Shown piece by piece: positions 36,662 to 49,300 of a DNA stretch of 64,000 nt (positions are counted from its first letter, which is position 1; the number at the start of each line of letters is the position of its first letter). A program made the position numbers and the translations under genes. Origin of the DNA: Calliopsis andreniformis. Lineage: Eukaryota > Arthropoda > Insecta > Hymenoptera > Andrenidae. The notes beneath the pieces are model-generated. The model ran no database searches. It was not told where the DNA came from and saw only the letters and a list, made by a program, of their open reading frames with translations. The stretch covers positions 23,764,001-23,828,000 of the forward strand of contig NW_027480422.1 of the NCBI RefSeq assembly GCF_051401765.1, given 5' to 3'.

Positions 36662-39600
36662 TGCAATGGAAAAACTGTTGTACATATATCGTATTTTATG
36701 CTTCTGGCATTGACTTCTTAGGCCCTAACTATTGGATCTGGTGGAGCGACGCCCTAGGGTGAAGCCTAGGTTGCCCGGAACGTAGAAATGACCATAACTA
36801 TCAGACTGGTTGCAATTATTCGTTTTATACGATGGTAAGACTGTTGTATTAATATTGTATTTTATAGTTATGGCGTTGTCTTCTAGGGCCGTAGCTATTC
36901 GATGTGGTGGAGCAACGCCCTCGAGTGAAGCCTAGGTTGCCCGGAACTTAGAAATGACCATCACCTTCACTCTGGTTGCAATTATTCCTGTTATACGATG
37001 GAAATACTGTGGTATTTATATTGTACTTTATGCTTCTGGCGTAGGCTTCTTAGGCCCTAATTATTCGATGTGGGGGAACCACGCCCTAGACTGAAGCCTA
37101 GGTTGCCCGGAATGTAGAAATGACCATCACTTTCACAATGGTTGCAATTATTCTTGTTATACGATGGAAAAACTGTTGCATTTATTTTGTATTTTATGCC
37201 TCTGGCGTTGACTCCTAAGGCCGTAGCTATTCGATGTGTTGGAGCAACGCCCTAGGGTGAAGCCTAGGTTGCCCGGAACGTAGAAATGACCATGTCTTTC
37301 ACACTGGTTGCAATTATTCGTGTTTTTCGATGGAAAAACTGTTGTATTTATATTATATTTAATGCTTCCGACGTTGACTTCTAAGGCAGTAGCAATTCGA
37401 TGTGGTGGAGAAACGCCCTAGAGTGAAGCCTAGGTTGCCCAGAAAGTAGAAATGACCATCACTTTCACAATGGTTGCAATTATTCATTTTATACAATGGA
37501 AAAACGGTTGTATTTATATTGTGTTTTATGCTTCTGGCATTGACTTCTAAGGCCCCAACTATTCGATGTGGTGGAGCAACGCCATAGTGCGAAACCTAGG
37601 TTGCTCGGAACGTAGAAATGACCATTACTTTCACACTGGTTGCAGTTATTCCTGTTATACAATGGAAAAACTGTTGCATTTTTATTGTATTTTATGCTTC
37701 TAGCGTTGTATTCAAAGTCCCTAACTATTCGATCTGGTGGAGCAACGCCCTGGAGTTAAGCCAAGGTTGCCCGGAACGTAGAAATGACCATAACTTTGAC
37801 ACTGGTTGCAATTATTCCTGTTATACGATGGAAAAACTGTTGTATTTATGTTGTATTTTATGCTTCTGGTATAGACTTCTTAGGCCCTACCTATTCGATC
37901 TGGAGGAACAACGCCCTAGAGTGAAGCGTAGGTTGCCCGGAAAGTAGAAATAACCATCACTTTCACACTGGTTGCAATTATTCTTGTTATACGATGGAAA
38001 AACTGTTGTATTTATATTATATTTTATGCTTCAGGCGTTGACTTCTAGGGCCGTAGCTATTCGATGTGGTGGAGAAACGCCCTAGAGTGAAGCCTAGGTT
38101 GCCCGGAAAGTAGAAATGACCATTACCTCCACACTGGTTGCAATTATTCCTGTTATACGATGGAAATACTGTGGTATTTATATTGTACTTTATGCTTCTG
38201 GCGTAGGCTACTTAGGCCCTAATTATTCGATGTGGGGGAACCACGCCCTAGACTGAAGCCTAGGTTGCCCGGAACGTAGAAATGACCATCACTTTCACAC
38301 AGGTTGCAATTATTCCTGTTATACGATGGAAAAACTGTTGTATTTATGTTGTATTTTATGTTTCTGGTGTAGACTTCTTAGGCCCTAGCTATTCGATCTG
38401 GACGAACAACGCCCTAGAGTGAAGCCTAGGTTGCCCGGAACGTAGAAATGACCATCACTTTCACACTGGTTGCAATTATTCTTGTTATACGATGGAAAAA
38501 CTGTTGTATTTATATTATATTTTATGCTTCAGGCGTTGACTTCTAGTGCCGTAGTTATTCGATGTGGTTGAGAAACGCCCCAGAGAGAAGCCCACGTTGC
38601 CCGGAATGTAGAAATGACCATCACTTTCACAATGGTTGCAATTATTCTTGTTATACGATGGAAAAACTGTTGTATTTATCTTGTATTTTATGCCTCTCGC
38701 GTTGACTCCTAAGGCCGTAGCTATTCGATGTGTTGGAGCAACGCCATAGAGTGAAGCCTAGGCTGCCCGGAATGTAGAAATGACCATCACTTTCACAATG
38801 GTTGCAATTATTCTTGTTATACGATGGAAAAACTGTTGCATTTATTTTGTATTTTATGCCTCTGGCGTTGACTCCTAAGGCTGTAGCTATTCGATGTGTT
38901 GGAGCAACGCCCTAGAGTGAAGCCTAGGTTGCCCGGAACGTAGAAATGACCATGTCTTTCACACTGGTTGCAATTATTCATTTTATACAATGGAAAAACT
39001 GTTGTATTTATATTGTTCTTTATAGTTATGGCGTTGACTTCTAAGGCCGCAGCTATTCGATGTGGTGGAGCAATGCCCTAGAGTGAAACCTAGGATGCCC
39101 GCAACGTAGAAATGACCATGTCTTTCACACTGGTTGCAATTATTCGTGTTATACGATGGAAAAACTGTTGTATTTATATTGTATTTTATGCTTCTCGCGT
39201 TTGCTTCTAAGGCCGCAGCTATCCGATGTGGTGGAGCAACGCCCTAGAGTGAAGCCTAGGTTGCCCGGAACGTTGAAATGACCATCACTTTCACACTGGT
39301 TGCAATTATTCCTGTTATACAATGGAACAACTGTTTTATTTATATTGTTTTTTATAGTTATGGCGTTGACTTCTAAGGCCGTAGCTATTCGATGTGTTGG
39401 AGCAACGCCCTAGGGTGAAGCCTAGGTTGCCCGGAACGTAGAAATGACCATGTCTTTCACACTGGTTGCAATTATTCGTGTTATACGATGGAAAAACTGT
39501 TGTATTTATATTATATTTAATGCTTCAGACGTTGACTTCTAAGGCAGTAGCAATTCGATGTGGTGGAGAAACGCCCTAGAGTGAAGCCTAGGTTGCCCAG

Positions 39601-41020
39601 AAAGTAGAAATGACCATCACTTTCACAATGGTTGCAATTATTCATTTTATACAATGGAAAAACGGTTGTATTTATATTGTGTTTTATGCTTCTGGCATTG
39701 ACTTCTAAGGCCCCAACTATTCGATGTGGTGGAGCAACGCCATAGTGCGAAACCTAGGTTGCTCGGAACGTAGAAATGACCATTACTTTCACACTGGTTG
39801 CAGTTATTCCTGTTATACAATGGAAAAACTGTTGCATTTTTATTGTATTTTATGCTTCTAGCGTTGTATTCAAAGTCCCTAACTATTCGATCTGGTGGAG
39901 CAACGCCCTGGAGTTAAGCCAAGGTTGCCCGGAACGTAGAAATGACCATAACTTTGACACTCGTTTCAATTATTCGTTTTATACAATGGAAAAGCTGTTC
40001 TCTCTATTTTGTATTTTATGCTTCGAGCGTTCACTTCTAAGGCCCTAACTATTCGATCTAGTGGAGCAACGCCCTACAGTTAAGCCTAGGTTGCCCGGAA
40101 CGTAGAAATGACCTTTACTTTCACACTGTTTGCAAATATACATTATATACGATGGAAAGACTGTTGTATTTATATTGTCTTTTATAGTTATGGCGTTGTC
40201 TTCTAGGGCCGTAGCTATTCGATGTGGTGGAGCAACGCCCTCGAGTGAAGCCTAGGTTGCCCGGAACGTAGAAATGACCATAGCTTTCACACTGGTTGCA
40301 ATTATTCCTGTTATGCGATGGAAAAACTGTTGTATTTCTATTGTATTTTATGCTTCTGGCTTCGACTTCTTAGGCCCTAACTATTCGATCTGGTGGAGCA
40401 ACGCCCTAGGGTGAAGCCTAGGTTGCCCGGAACGTAGAAATGACCATAACTTTCATACTGGTTGCAATTATTCGTTTTATACCGTGGAAACACTGTTGTA
40501 TTTATATTGTATTTTATGCGTCTGGAGTTGTTTTCTAAGACCCTAACTATTCGACCTGGTGGGCCAACGCCCTGGAGTGAAGCCTAGGTTGCACGGAACG
40601 TAGAAATGCCCATTACTTTCACACTGGTTGTAATTATTCCTGTTATTCGATGGAAAAACTGTTGTACATATATCGTATTTTATGCTTCTGGCATTGACTT
40701 CTTAGGCCCTAACTATTCGATCTGGTGGAGCGACGCCCTAGGGTGAAGCCTAGGTTGCCCGGAACGTAGAAATGACCATAACTATCAGACTGGTTGCAAT
40801 TATTCGTTTTATACGATGGAAAGACTGTTGTATTTATATTGTATTTTATAGTTATGGCGTTGTCTTCTAGGGCCGTAGCTATTCGATGTGGTGGAGCAAC
40901 GCCCTCGAGTGAAGCCTAGGTTGCCCGGAAGTTAGAAATGACCATCACCTTCACTCTGGTTGCAATTATTCCTGTTATACGATGGAAATACTGTGGTATT
41001 TATATTGTACTTTATGCTTC
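36662..41020 (+). repeat. 24-monomer-offset duplication inside the 15.6-kb unit
   Basis: About 36678-37040 recurs at about 40662-41024 at an exact offset of 3,984 bp (24 x 166). Shared variants are TTGGATCTGG or TTCGATCTGG with GGAGCGACGCCCTAGGG, CATAACTATCAGACTGG, GTTATGGCGTTGTCTTC and GTGGGGGAACCACGCC. The same pair is present at +15,600. Confidence 0.8.
37240..39950 (+). repeat. 13-monomer-offset pair inside the 15.6-kb unit
   Basis: About 37240-37795 and 39398-39953 align at an exact 2,158-bp offset (13 x 166). A shorter related segment lies another 2,158 bp to the left, at 35442-35620. Shared variants are GGTTGCTCGGAACG, CTTCTAGCGTTGTATTC and GGAGTTAAGCCAAGG. The repeated 85-109-codon open frames beginning at 35460, 37618 and 39776 are this satellite variant and not genes. 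Confidence 0.83.
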
Positions 41021-42090
41021 TGGCGTAGGCTTCTTAGGCCCTAATTATTCGATGTGGGGGAACCACGCCCTAGACTGAAGCCTAGGTTGCCCGGAACGTA
41101 GAAATGACCATCACTTTCACACTGGTTGCAATTATTCCTGTTATACGATGGAAAAACTGTTGTATTTATGTTGTATTTTATGTTTCTGGTGTAGACTTCT
41201 TAGGCCCTAGCTATTCGATCTGGACGAACAACGCCCTAGAGTGAAGCCTAGGTTGCCCGGAACGTAGAAATGACCATCACTTTCACACTGGTTGCAATTA
41301 TTCTTGTTATACGATGGAAAAACTGTTGTATTTATATTATATTTTATGCTTCAGGCGTTGACTTCTAGTGCCGTAGTTATTCGATGTGGTGGAGAAACGC
41401 CCCAGAGAGAAGCCCACGTTGCCCGGAATGTAGAAATGACCATCACTTTCACAATGGTTGCAATTATTCTTGTTATACGATGGAAAAACTGTTGTATTTA
41501 TTTTGTATTTTATGCCTCTCGCGTTGACTCCTAAGGCCGTAGCTATTCGATGTGTTGGAGCAACGCCATAGAGTGAAGCCTAGGCTGCCCGGAATATAGA
41601 AATGACCATCACTTTCACAATGGTTGCAATTATTCTTGTTATACGATGGAAAAACTGTTGTATTTATTTTGTATTTTATGCCTCTGGCGTTGACTCCTAA
41701 GGCCGTAGCTATTCGATGTGTTGGAGCAACGCCCTAGAGTGAAGCCTAGGTTGCCCCGAACGTAGGAATGACCATGTCTTTCACACTGGTTGCAATTATT
41801 CATTTTATACAATGGAAAAACTGTTGTATTTATATTGTTCTTTATAGTTATGGCGTTGACTTCTAAGGCCGTAGCTATTCGATGTGGTGGAGCAATGCCC
41901 TAGAGTGAAACCTAGGATGCCCGCAACGTAGAAATGACCATATCTTTCACACTGTTTGCAATTATTCCTGTTATACGATTGTAAAACTGTTGTATTTATA
42001 TTGTATTTTATGCTTCTCGCGTTTACTTCTAAGGCCGCAGCTATCCGATGTGGTGGAGCAACGCCCTAGAGTGAAGCCTAGGTTGCCCGG
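38143..42090 (+). repeat. 17-monomer-offset duplication inside the 15.6-kb unit
   Basis: About 38143-39270 and 40965-42092 align at 2,822 bp (17 x 166). Shared variants are GGCGTAGGCT, TTATGTTTCTGGTGTAGAC, GGACGAACAACGCC, CTTCTAGTGCCGTAGTTATT and GTTGCCCGGAATGTAG. The same 17-monomer spacing appears at 22768/25590 outside this unit. Confidence 0.82.
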
Positions 42091-42640
42091 AACGTAGAAA
42101 TGACCATCACTTTCACAATGGTTGCAATTATTCATTTTATACAATGGAAAAACGGTTGTATTTATATTGTGTTTTATGCTTCTGGCATTGACTTCTAAGA
42201 CCCCAACTATTCCATGTGGTGGAGCAACGCCATAGTGCGAAACCTAGGTTGCCCGGAACGTAGAAATGACCATAGCTTTCACACTGGTTGCAATTATTCC
42301 TGTTATGCGATGGAAAAACTGATGTATTTCTATTGTATTTTATGCTTCTGGCGTTGACTTCTTAGGCCCTAACTATTCGATCTGGTGGAGCAACGCCCTA
42401 GGGTGAAGCCTAGGTTGCCCGGAACGTAGAAATGACCATAACTTTCATACTGGTTGCAATTATTCGTTTTATACCGTGGAAACACTGTTGTATTTATATT
42501 GTATTTTATGCGTCTGGAGTTGTTTTCTAAGACCCTAACTATTCGACCTGGTGGGCCAACGCCCTGGACTGAAGCCTAGGTTGCACGGAACGTAGAAATG
42601 CCCATTACTTTCACACTGGTTGTAATTATTCCTTTTATAC
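40253..42640 (+). repeat. 12-monomer-offset duplication inside the 15.6-kb unit
   Basis: About 40253-40640 and 42245-42632 align at 1,992 bp (12 x 166). Shared variants are TGTTATGCGATGG, TATACCGTGGAAACACTG, GGAGTTGTTTTCTAAGACC and GACCTGGTGGGCCAACGCC. Confidence 0.8.
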
Positions 42641-43560
42641 GATGTAATAACTGTTGTATTTTTATTTTATTTTGTGCTTCTGGGGTTGACTTCTAAGGTC
42701 CTAGCTATTCGATCTGGTGGAGCAACGCTCTAGAGTGAAGCCTAGGTTGCCCGGAATTTAGAAATGGCCATCACCTTCACTCTGGTTGCAATTATTCCTG
42801 TTATACGATGGAAATACTGTGGTATTTATATTGTAGTTTATGCTTCTGGCGTAGGCTTCTTAGGCCCTAATTATTCGATCTGGGGGAACCACGCCCTAGA
42901 CTGAAGCCTAGGTTGCCCGGAACGTAGAAATGACCATCACTTTCACACTGGTTGCAATTATTCCTGTTATACGATGGAAAAACTGTTGTATTTATGTTGT
43001 ATTTTATGCTTCTGGTATAGACTTCTTAGGCCCTAGCTATTCGATCTGGAGGTACAACGCCCTAGAGTGAAGCCTAGGTTGCGCGGAACGTAGAAATGAC
43101 CATTGCCTTCACAGTCCTTGCAATTATACATTTTATACAATGGAAAAACTGTTGTATTTATATTGTTCTTTATAGTTATGGCGTTGACTTCTAAGGCCGT
43201 AGCTATTCGATGTGGTGGAGCAATGCCCTACAGTGAAGCCTAGGATGCCCGCAACGTAGAAATGACCATATCGTTCACACTGTTTGCAATTATTCCTGGT
43301 ATACGATTGAAAAACTGTTGTATATATATTGTATTTTATGCTTCTGGCGTTGACTTCTAAGGCCGCAGCTATCCGATGTGGTGGAGCAACGCCCTAGAGT
43401 GAAGCCTAGGTTGCCCGGAACGTAGAAATGACCATACCTTTCACACTGGTTGCAATTATTCCTGTTATACAAGGGAAAAACTGTTGTATTTATATTTTAT
43501 TTTATGCTTCTGGCGTTGACTTCTTAGGCCCTAACTATACGATCTGGAGGAGCAACGCCC

Positions 43561-45480
43561 TAGAGTGAAGCCTAGGCTGCCCGGAATGTAGAAATGACCA
43601 TCACTTTCACAATGGTTGCAATTATTCTTGTTATACGATGGAAAAACTGTTGCATTTATTTTGTATTTTATGCCTCTGGCGTTGACTCCTAACGCCGTAG
43701 CTATTCGATGTGTTGGAGCAACGCCCTAGAGTGAAGCCTAGGTTGCCCGGAACGTAGAAATGACCATGTCTTTCACACTGGTTGCAATTATTCATTTTAT
43801 ACATTGGAAAAACTGTTGTATTTATATTGTTCTTTATAGTTATGGCGTTGACTTCTAAGGCCGTAGCTATTCGATGTGGTGGAGCAATGCCCTAGAGTGA
43901 AGCCCAGGTTGCCCGGAACGTAGAAATGACCATGTCTTTCACACTGGTTGCAATTATTCGTTTTATACAATGGAAAAACTGTTCTATTTATTTTGTATTT
44001 TATTCTTCTGGCGTTGACTTCCTGGGCCCTAACTATTCTATCTGGAGGAGCAACGACGTAGAGTGAAGCCTAGGTTGCCCGGAATGCAGAAATGACCATA
44101 GCTTTCACACTGGTTGCAATTATTCCTGTTATACAAGTTAAAAACTGTTGTATTTATACTGTATTTTATGCTTCTGGTGTTGACTTCTTAGGCCCTAACT
44201 AGACGATCTGGAGGAGCAACGCCCTAGAGTGAAGCCTAGGCTGCCCGGAATGTAGAAATGACCATCACTTTCACAATGGTTGCAATTATTCTTGTTATAC
44301 GATGGAAAAACTGTTGTATTTATTTTGTATTTTATGCCTCTGGCGTTGACTCCTAAGGCCGTAGCTATTCGATGTGTTGGAGCAACGCCCTAGAGTGAAG
44401 CCTAGGTTGCGCGGAACATAGAAATGACCATGTCTTTCACACTGGTTGCAATTATTCATTTTATACAATGGAAAAACTGTTGTATTTATATTGTTCTTTA
44501 TAGTTATGGCGTTGACTTCTAAGGCGGTAGCTATTCGATGTGGTGGAGCAATGCCCTAGAGTGAAGCCTAGGTTGCCCGGAACGTAGAAATGACCATTAC
44601 CTTCACACTTCTTGCAATTATACATTTTATACGATGGAAAAACTGTTGTACTTATGTTGTATTTTGTTCTCCTGGCGTTGAATTCTAAGTACCTAGCTAT
44701 TCCAGCTGGTGGAGCAATGCCCTAGAGTGAAGCCTAGGTCACCCGGAACATAGAAATGACCAGTACTTTCACACTGGTTGCAGCTTTCCTGTTATACGAT
44801 GGAAAAACTGTTGCATTTTTATTGTGTTTTATGCTTCTGGCGTTGACTTCCTAGGCCCTAACTACACGATCTGGAGGAGCAACGCCCTAGAGTGAAGCCT
44901 AGGCTGCCCGGAATGTAGAAATGACCATCACTTTCACAATGGTTGCAATTATTCTTGTTATACGATGGAAAAACTGTTGTATTTATTTTGTATTTTATGC
45001 CTCTGGCGTTGACTCCTAAGGCCGTAGCTATTCGATGTGTTGGAGCAACGCCCTAGAGTGAAGCCTAGGTTGCCCGGAACATAGAAATGACCATGTCTTT
45101 CACACTGGTTGCAATTACTCATTTTATACAATGGAAAAACTGTTGTATTTATATTGTTCTTTATAGTTATGGCGTTGAGTTCTAAGGCGGTAGCTATTCG
45201 ATGTGGTGGAGCAATGCCCTAGAGTGAAGCCTAGGTTGCCCGGAACGTAGAAATGACCATTACCTTCGCACTTCTTGCAATTATACATTTTATACGATGG
45301 AAAAACTGTTGTACTTATGTTGTATTTTGTTCTCCTGGCGTTGAATTCTAAGTACCTAGCTATTCCATCTGGTGGAGCAATGCCCTAGAGTGAAGCCTAG
45401 GACACCCGGAACATAGAAATGACCAGTACTTTCACACTGGTTGCAGTTATTCATGCTATACGATGGAAAACCTGTTGCAT
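43561..45480 (+). repeat. Short 4-monomer higher-order array
   Basis: Iterations begin at about 43561, 44225 and 44888, spaced 664 and 663 bp (4 x 166; the 1-bp loss is the GCAGCTTTCC variant). All three share the first two monomers (CACAATGGTTGC with GCCTCTGGCGTTGACTCC, then the GTTCTTTATAGTTATGG type). The last two share the third and fourth monomers as well (TTTTGTTCTCCTGGCGTTG). The whole series recurs at 59161-61080. Confidence 0.83.
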
Positions 45481-45828
45481 TTTTATTGTATTTTATGCCT
45501 CTGGCGTTGACTTCTAAGTCCCTAGCTATTCGATCTGGTGGAGCAAGTCCCTAGAGTGAAGCCTAGGTTGCCCGGAACGTAGAAATGACCTGTACTTTCA
45601 CATTGGTTGCAATTATTCCTGTTATGCTATGGAAAAACTGTTGCATTTTTATTGTATTTTATGCTTCTGGCGTTAAATTCTAAGTCCCTAACCATGCGAT
45701 CTGGTGGAGCAACGCCCTACAGTTAAGCCTAGGTTGCCCGGAACGTAGAAATGACCATAACTTTCACACTGGTTGCAATTATTCGTTTTATACAATGGAA
45801 AAACTGTTCTATTTATTTTGTATTTTAT

Positions 45829-46390
45829 GCGTCTGGAGTTGTTTTCTAAGATCCTAACCATTCGACCTGGTGGGCCAACGCCCTGGAGTGAAGCCTAGGT
45901 TGCCCGGAACGTAGAAATGACCATCACTTTCACACTGGTTGCAATTATTCTTGTTATACGATGGAAAAACTGTTGTATTTATATTATATTTTATGCTTCT
46001 GGCGTTGACTTCTTAGGCCCTAACTATTCGATCTGGTGGAGCAACGCCCTAGGGTGAAGCCTAGGTTGCCCGGAACGTAGAAATGACCATAACTTTCATA
46101 CTGGTTGCAATTATTCGTTTTATACCGTGGAAACACTGTTGTATTTATATTGTATTTTATGCGTCTGGAGTTGTTTTCTAAGATCCTAACTATTCGACCT
46201 GGTGGGCCAACGCCCTGGAGTGAAGCCTAGGTTGCCCGGAACGTAGAAATGACCATCACTTTCACACTGGTTGCAATTATTCTTGTTATACGATGGAAAA
46301 ACTGTTGTATTTATATTATATTTTATGCTTCAGGCGTTGACTTCTAGTGCCGTAGTTATTCGATGTGGTGGAGAAACGCCCCAGAGGGAA
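45829..46390 (+). repeat. Two-monomer tandem duplication
   Basis: 45829-46160 is repeated from 46161 at an exact 332-bp offset. Shared variants are GCGTCTGGAGTTGTTTTC, TAAGATCCTAAC and GACCTGGTGGGCCAACGCC. A difference is ACCATTCG against ACTATTCG. The repeat is cut off at 46390 by the junction between the 15.6-kb copies. Equivalent pairs begin at 61429 and 63586. Confidence 0.85.
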
Positions 46391-49300
46391 GCCCAGGTTG
46401 CCCGGAATGTAGAAATGACAATCACTTTCACACTGGTTGCAATTATTCTTGTTATACGATGGAAAAACTGTTGTATTTATTTTGTATTTTATGCGTCTGG
46501 CGTTGACTCCTAAGGGCGTAGCTATTCGATGTGGTGGAGAAACGCCCTAGAGTGAAGCCTAGGTTGCCCGGAAAGTAGAAATGAACATTACCTCCACACT
46601 GTTTGCAATTATTCATTTTATACAATGGAAAAACTGTTGTATTTATATTGTTTTTTATAGTTATGGCGTTGACTTCTAAGGCCGTAGCTATTCGATGTGG
46701 TGGAGCAATGCCCTAGAGTGATGCCTAGGATGCCCGCAACGTAGAAATGACCATATTTTTCACACTGGTTGCTATTATTCCTGTTATACAAGGGAAAAAC
46801 TGTTGTATTTATATTGTATTTTATGCTTCTGGCGTTGACTTCCTGGGCCCTAACTATTCTATCTGGAGGAGCAACGCCCTAGAGTGAAGCCTAGGTTGCC
46901 CGGAATGCAGAAATGACCATCACTTTCACACTGGTGGCAATTATTCCTGTTATACGATGGACAAACTGTTGGATTTTTAATGTACTTTATGCTTCTGGCG
47001 TTGACTTCTAAGGCCCTATGTATTCGATCTGGTGGAGCAATGCCTCAGTGTTAAGTCTAGGATGCCCGGAACGTAGAAATGTCCGTTACTTTCACACTGG
47101 TTGCAATTACTCATTTTATGCGATGGAAAAACTGTTGTACATATATCGTATTTTATGCTTCTGGCGTTGACTTCTTAGGCCCTAACTATTCGATCAGGTG
47201 GAGCAACGCCCTAGGGTGAAGCCTAGGTTGCCCGGAACGTAGAAATGACCATAACTTTCATACTGGTTGCAATTATTCGTTTTATGCGATGGAAAGACTG
47301 TTGTATTTATATTGTATTTTATGCTTCAGGCGTTGACTTCTTAGGCCCTAACTAATCGCTCTGGTGGAACAACGCCCTAGAGTCAAGCCTAGGTTGCCCG
47401 GAATGTAGAAATGACCATCACTTTCACACTTGTTGCAATTATTCTTGTTATACGATGGAAAAGCTGTTGTATTTATTTTGTATTTTATGCTTCTGGCATT
47501 GACTTCTAAGGCCCTAGCTATTCCATCTGGTGGAGCAACGCCCTAGAGTGGAGCCTAGGTCGCCCGAAACGTAGAAATGACCATTACTTTCACTCTGGTT
47601 GCAATTATTCCAGCTATACGATGGACAAACTGTTGGATTTTTACTGTACTTTATACTTCTGGCGTTGACTTCTAAGGCCCTATGTATTCTATCTGGTGTA
47701 GCACTGCCTCAGAGTTAAGTCTAGGATGCCCGCAACGTAGAAATGTATATTACTTTCACACTGGTTGCAATTATTCGTTTTATACGATGGAAAAACTGTT
47801 GTATTTATATTATATTTTATGCTTCAGAAGTTGACTTCTAAGGCCGTAGCTATTCGATGTGGTGGAGAAACGCCCTAACGTGAAGCCTAGGTTGCCCGGA
47901 ACGTAGAAATGACCATAACATTCATACTGGTTGCAATTATTCGTTTTATACGATAAAAAAACTGTTGTATTTTTATTTTATTTTATGCTTCTAGCGTTGA
48001 CTTCTAAGTCCCTAGCTGTTCGATCTGGTGGAGCAACGGCCTAGAGTGAAGCCTAGGTTGCCCGGGACGTAGGAATGACCATCACCTTCACTCTGGTTGC
48101 AATCATTCATTTTATACAATGGAAAGACAGTTGTATTTATATTGTTTTTTATAGTTATGGCGTTGACTTCTAAGGCCGTAGCTATTCGATGTGGTGGAGC
48201 AACGCCCTAGAGTGAAGCCTAGGTTGCCCGGAACGTAGAAATGACCATGTCTTTCACACTGGTTGCAATTATTCCTGTTATACGATGGAAAAACTGATGT
48301 ATTTATATTATATTTTATGCTTCAGAAGTTGACTTCTAAGGCACTGACTATTCGATCTGATGGAGCATAGCCCTAGAGTGAAGCCTAGGTTGCCCGGAAT
48401 GTAGAAATGACCATCACTTTCACACTGGTTGCAATTATTCTTGTTATACGATGGAGAAACTGTTGTATTTATTTTGTATTTTATGCCGCTGGCGTTGACT
48501 TCTAAGGCCGTAGCTATTCGAAGTGGTGGAGCAGCGCCCTAGAGTGAAGCCTAGGTTGCCTGGAACGTAGAAATGACCATGTCTTTCACACTGGTTGCAA
48601 TTATTCCTGTTATACGATGGAAAAACTGTTGTACTTATATTATATTTTATGCTTCAGGCGTTGACTTCTAAGGCCGTAGCTATTCGATGTGGTGGAGAAA
48701 CGCCCTAGAGTGAAGCCTAGGTTGCCAGGAACGTAGAAATGATCATATCTTTCACACTGTTTACAATTATTCCTGTTATACGATAGAAAAACTGTTTTAT
48801 TTATATCGTATTTTATGCTTCTGGCGTTGACTTCTAAGGCCGCAGCTATTCGATGTGGTCGAACCACGCCCTAGAGTGCAGCCTAGGTTGCCAGTATCGT
48901 AGAAATGACCATACCTTTCACACTGGTTGCAATTATTCCTGTTATACGATGGAAAAGCTGTTGTATTTGTATTGTATTTTATGCTTCTGGCGTTGACTTC
49001 CTAGGCCCTAACTATTTGATCTGGTGGAGCAACGCCCTAGGGTGAAGCCTAGGTTGCCCGGAACGTAGAAATGACCATACCTGTCACACTGGTTGCAATT
49101 ATTCCTGTTATACAAGGGAAAAACTGTTGTATTTATATTGTATTTTATGCTTCTGGCGTTGACTTCCTGGGCCCTAACTATTCTATCTGGAGGAGCAACG
49201 CCCTAGTGTGAAGCCTAGGTTGCCCGGAATGCAGAAATGACCATCACTTTCACACTGGTGGCAATTATTCCTGTTATACGATGGAGACTGTTGGATTTTT

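Larger units (their letters stand above)
30791..46390 (+). repeat. 15,600-bp higher-order repeat, copy 1
   Basis: This unit of 94 monomers (15,604 minus 4 bp) is followed directly by a second copy, 46391-61990. Line-by-line comparison at +15,600 shows no indel and only five base differences: 33261 A/48861 G, 37818 C/53418 A, 37943 A/53543 C, 42836 G/58436 T and 44713 A/60313 C. The left edge is set because 30781-30790 (CTAGAGTGTA) differs from 46381-46390 (CCAGAGGGAA), while sequence from 30791 agrees. Internal duplications at multiples of 166 lie inside the unit and are listed separately. Confidence 0.93.

Noticed and set aside
35460..40048. Recurrent open frames of 85-109 codons starting M-T-I-T-F-T-L-V, spaced 2,158 bp and repeated at +15,600
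   Set aside because: They begin at the conserved ATGACC of the monomer and stay open for only about 1.5-2 units. They lie wholly in satellite, are interrupted in most other monomers, and the 166-bp period shifts the frame each unit. There is no sign of coding constraint.
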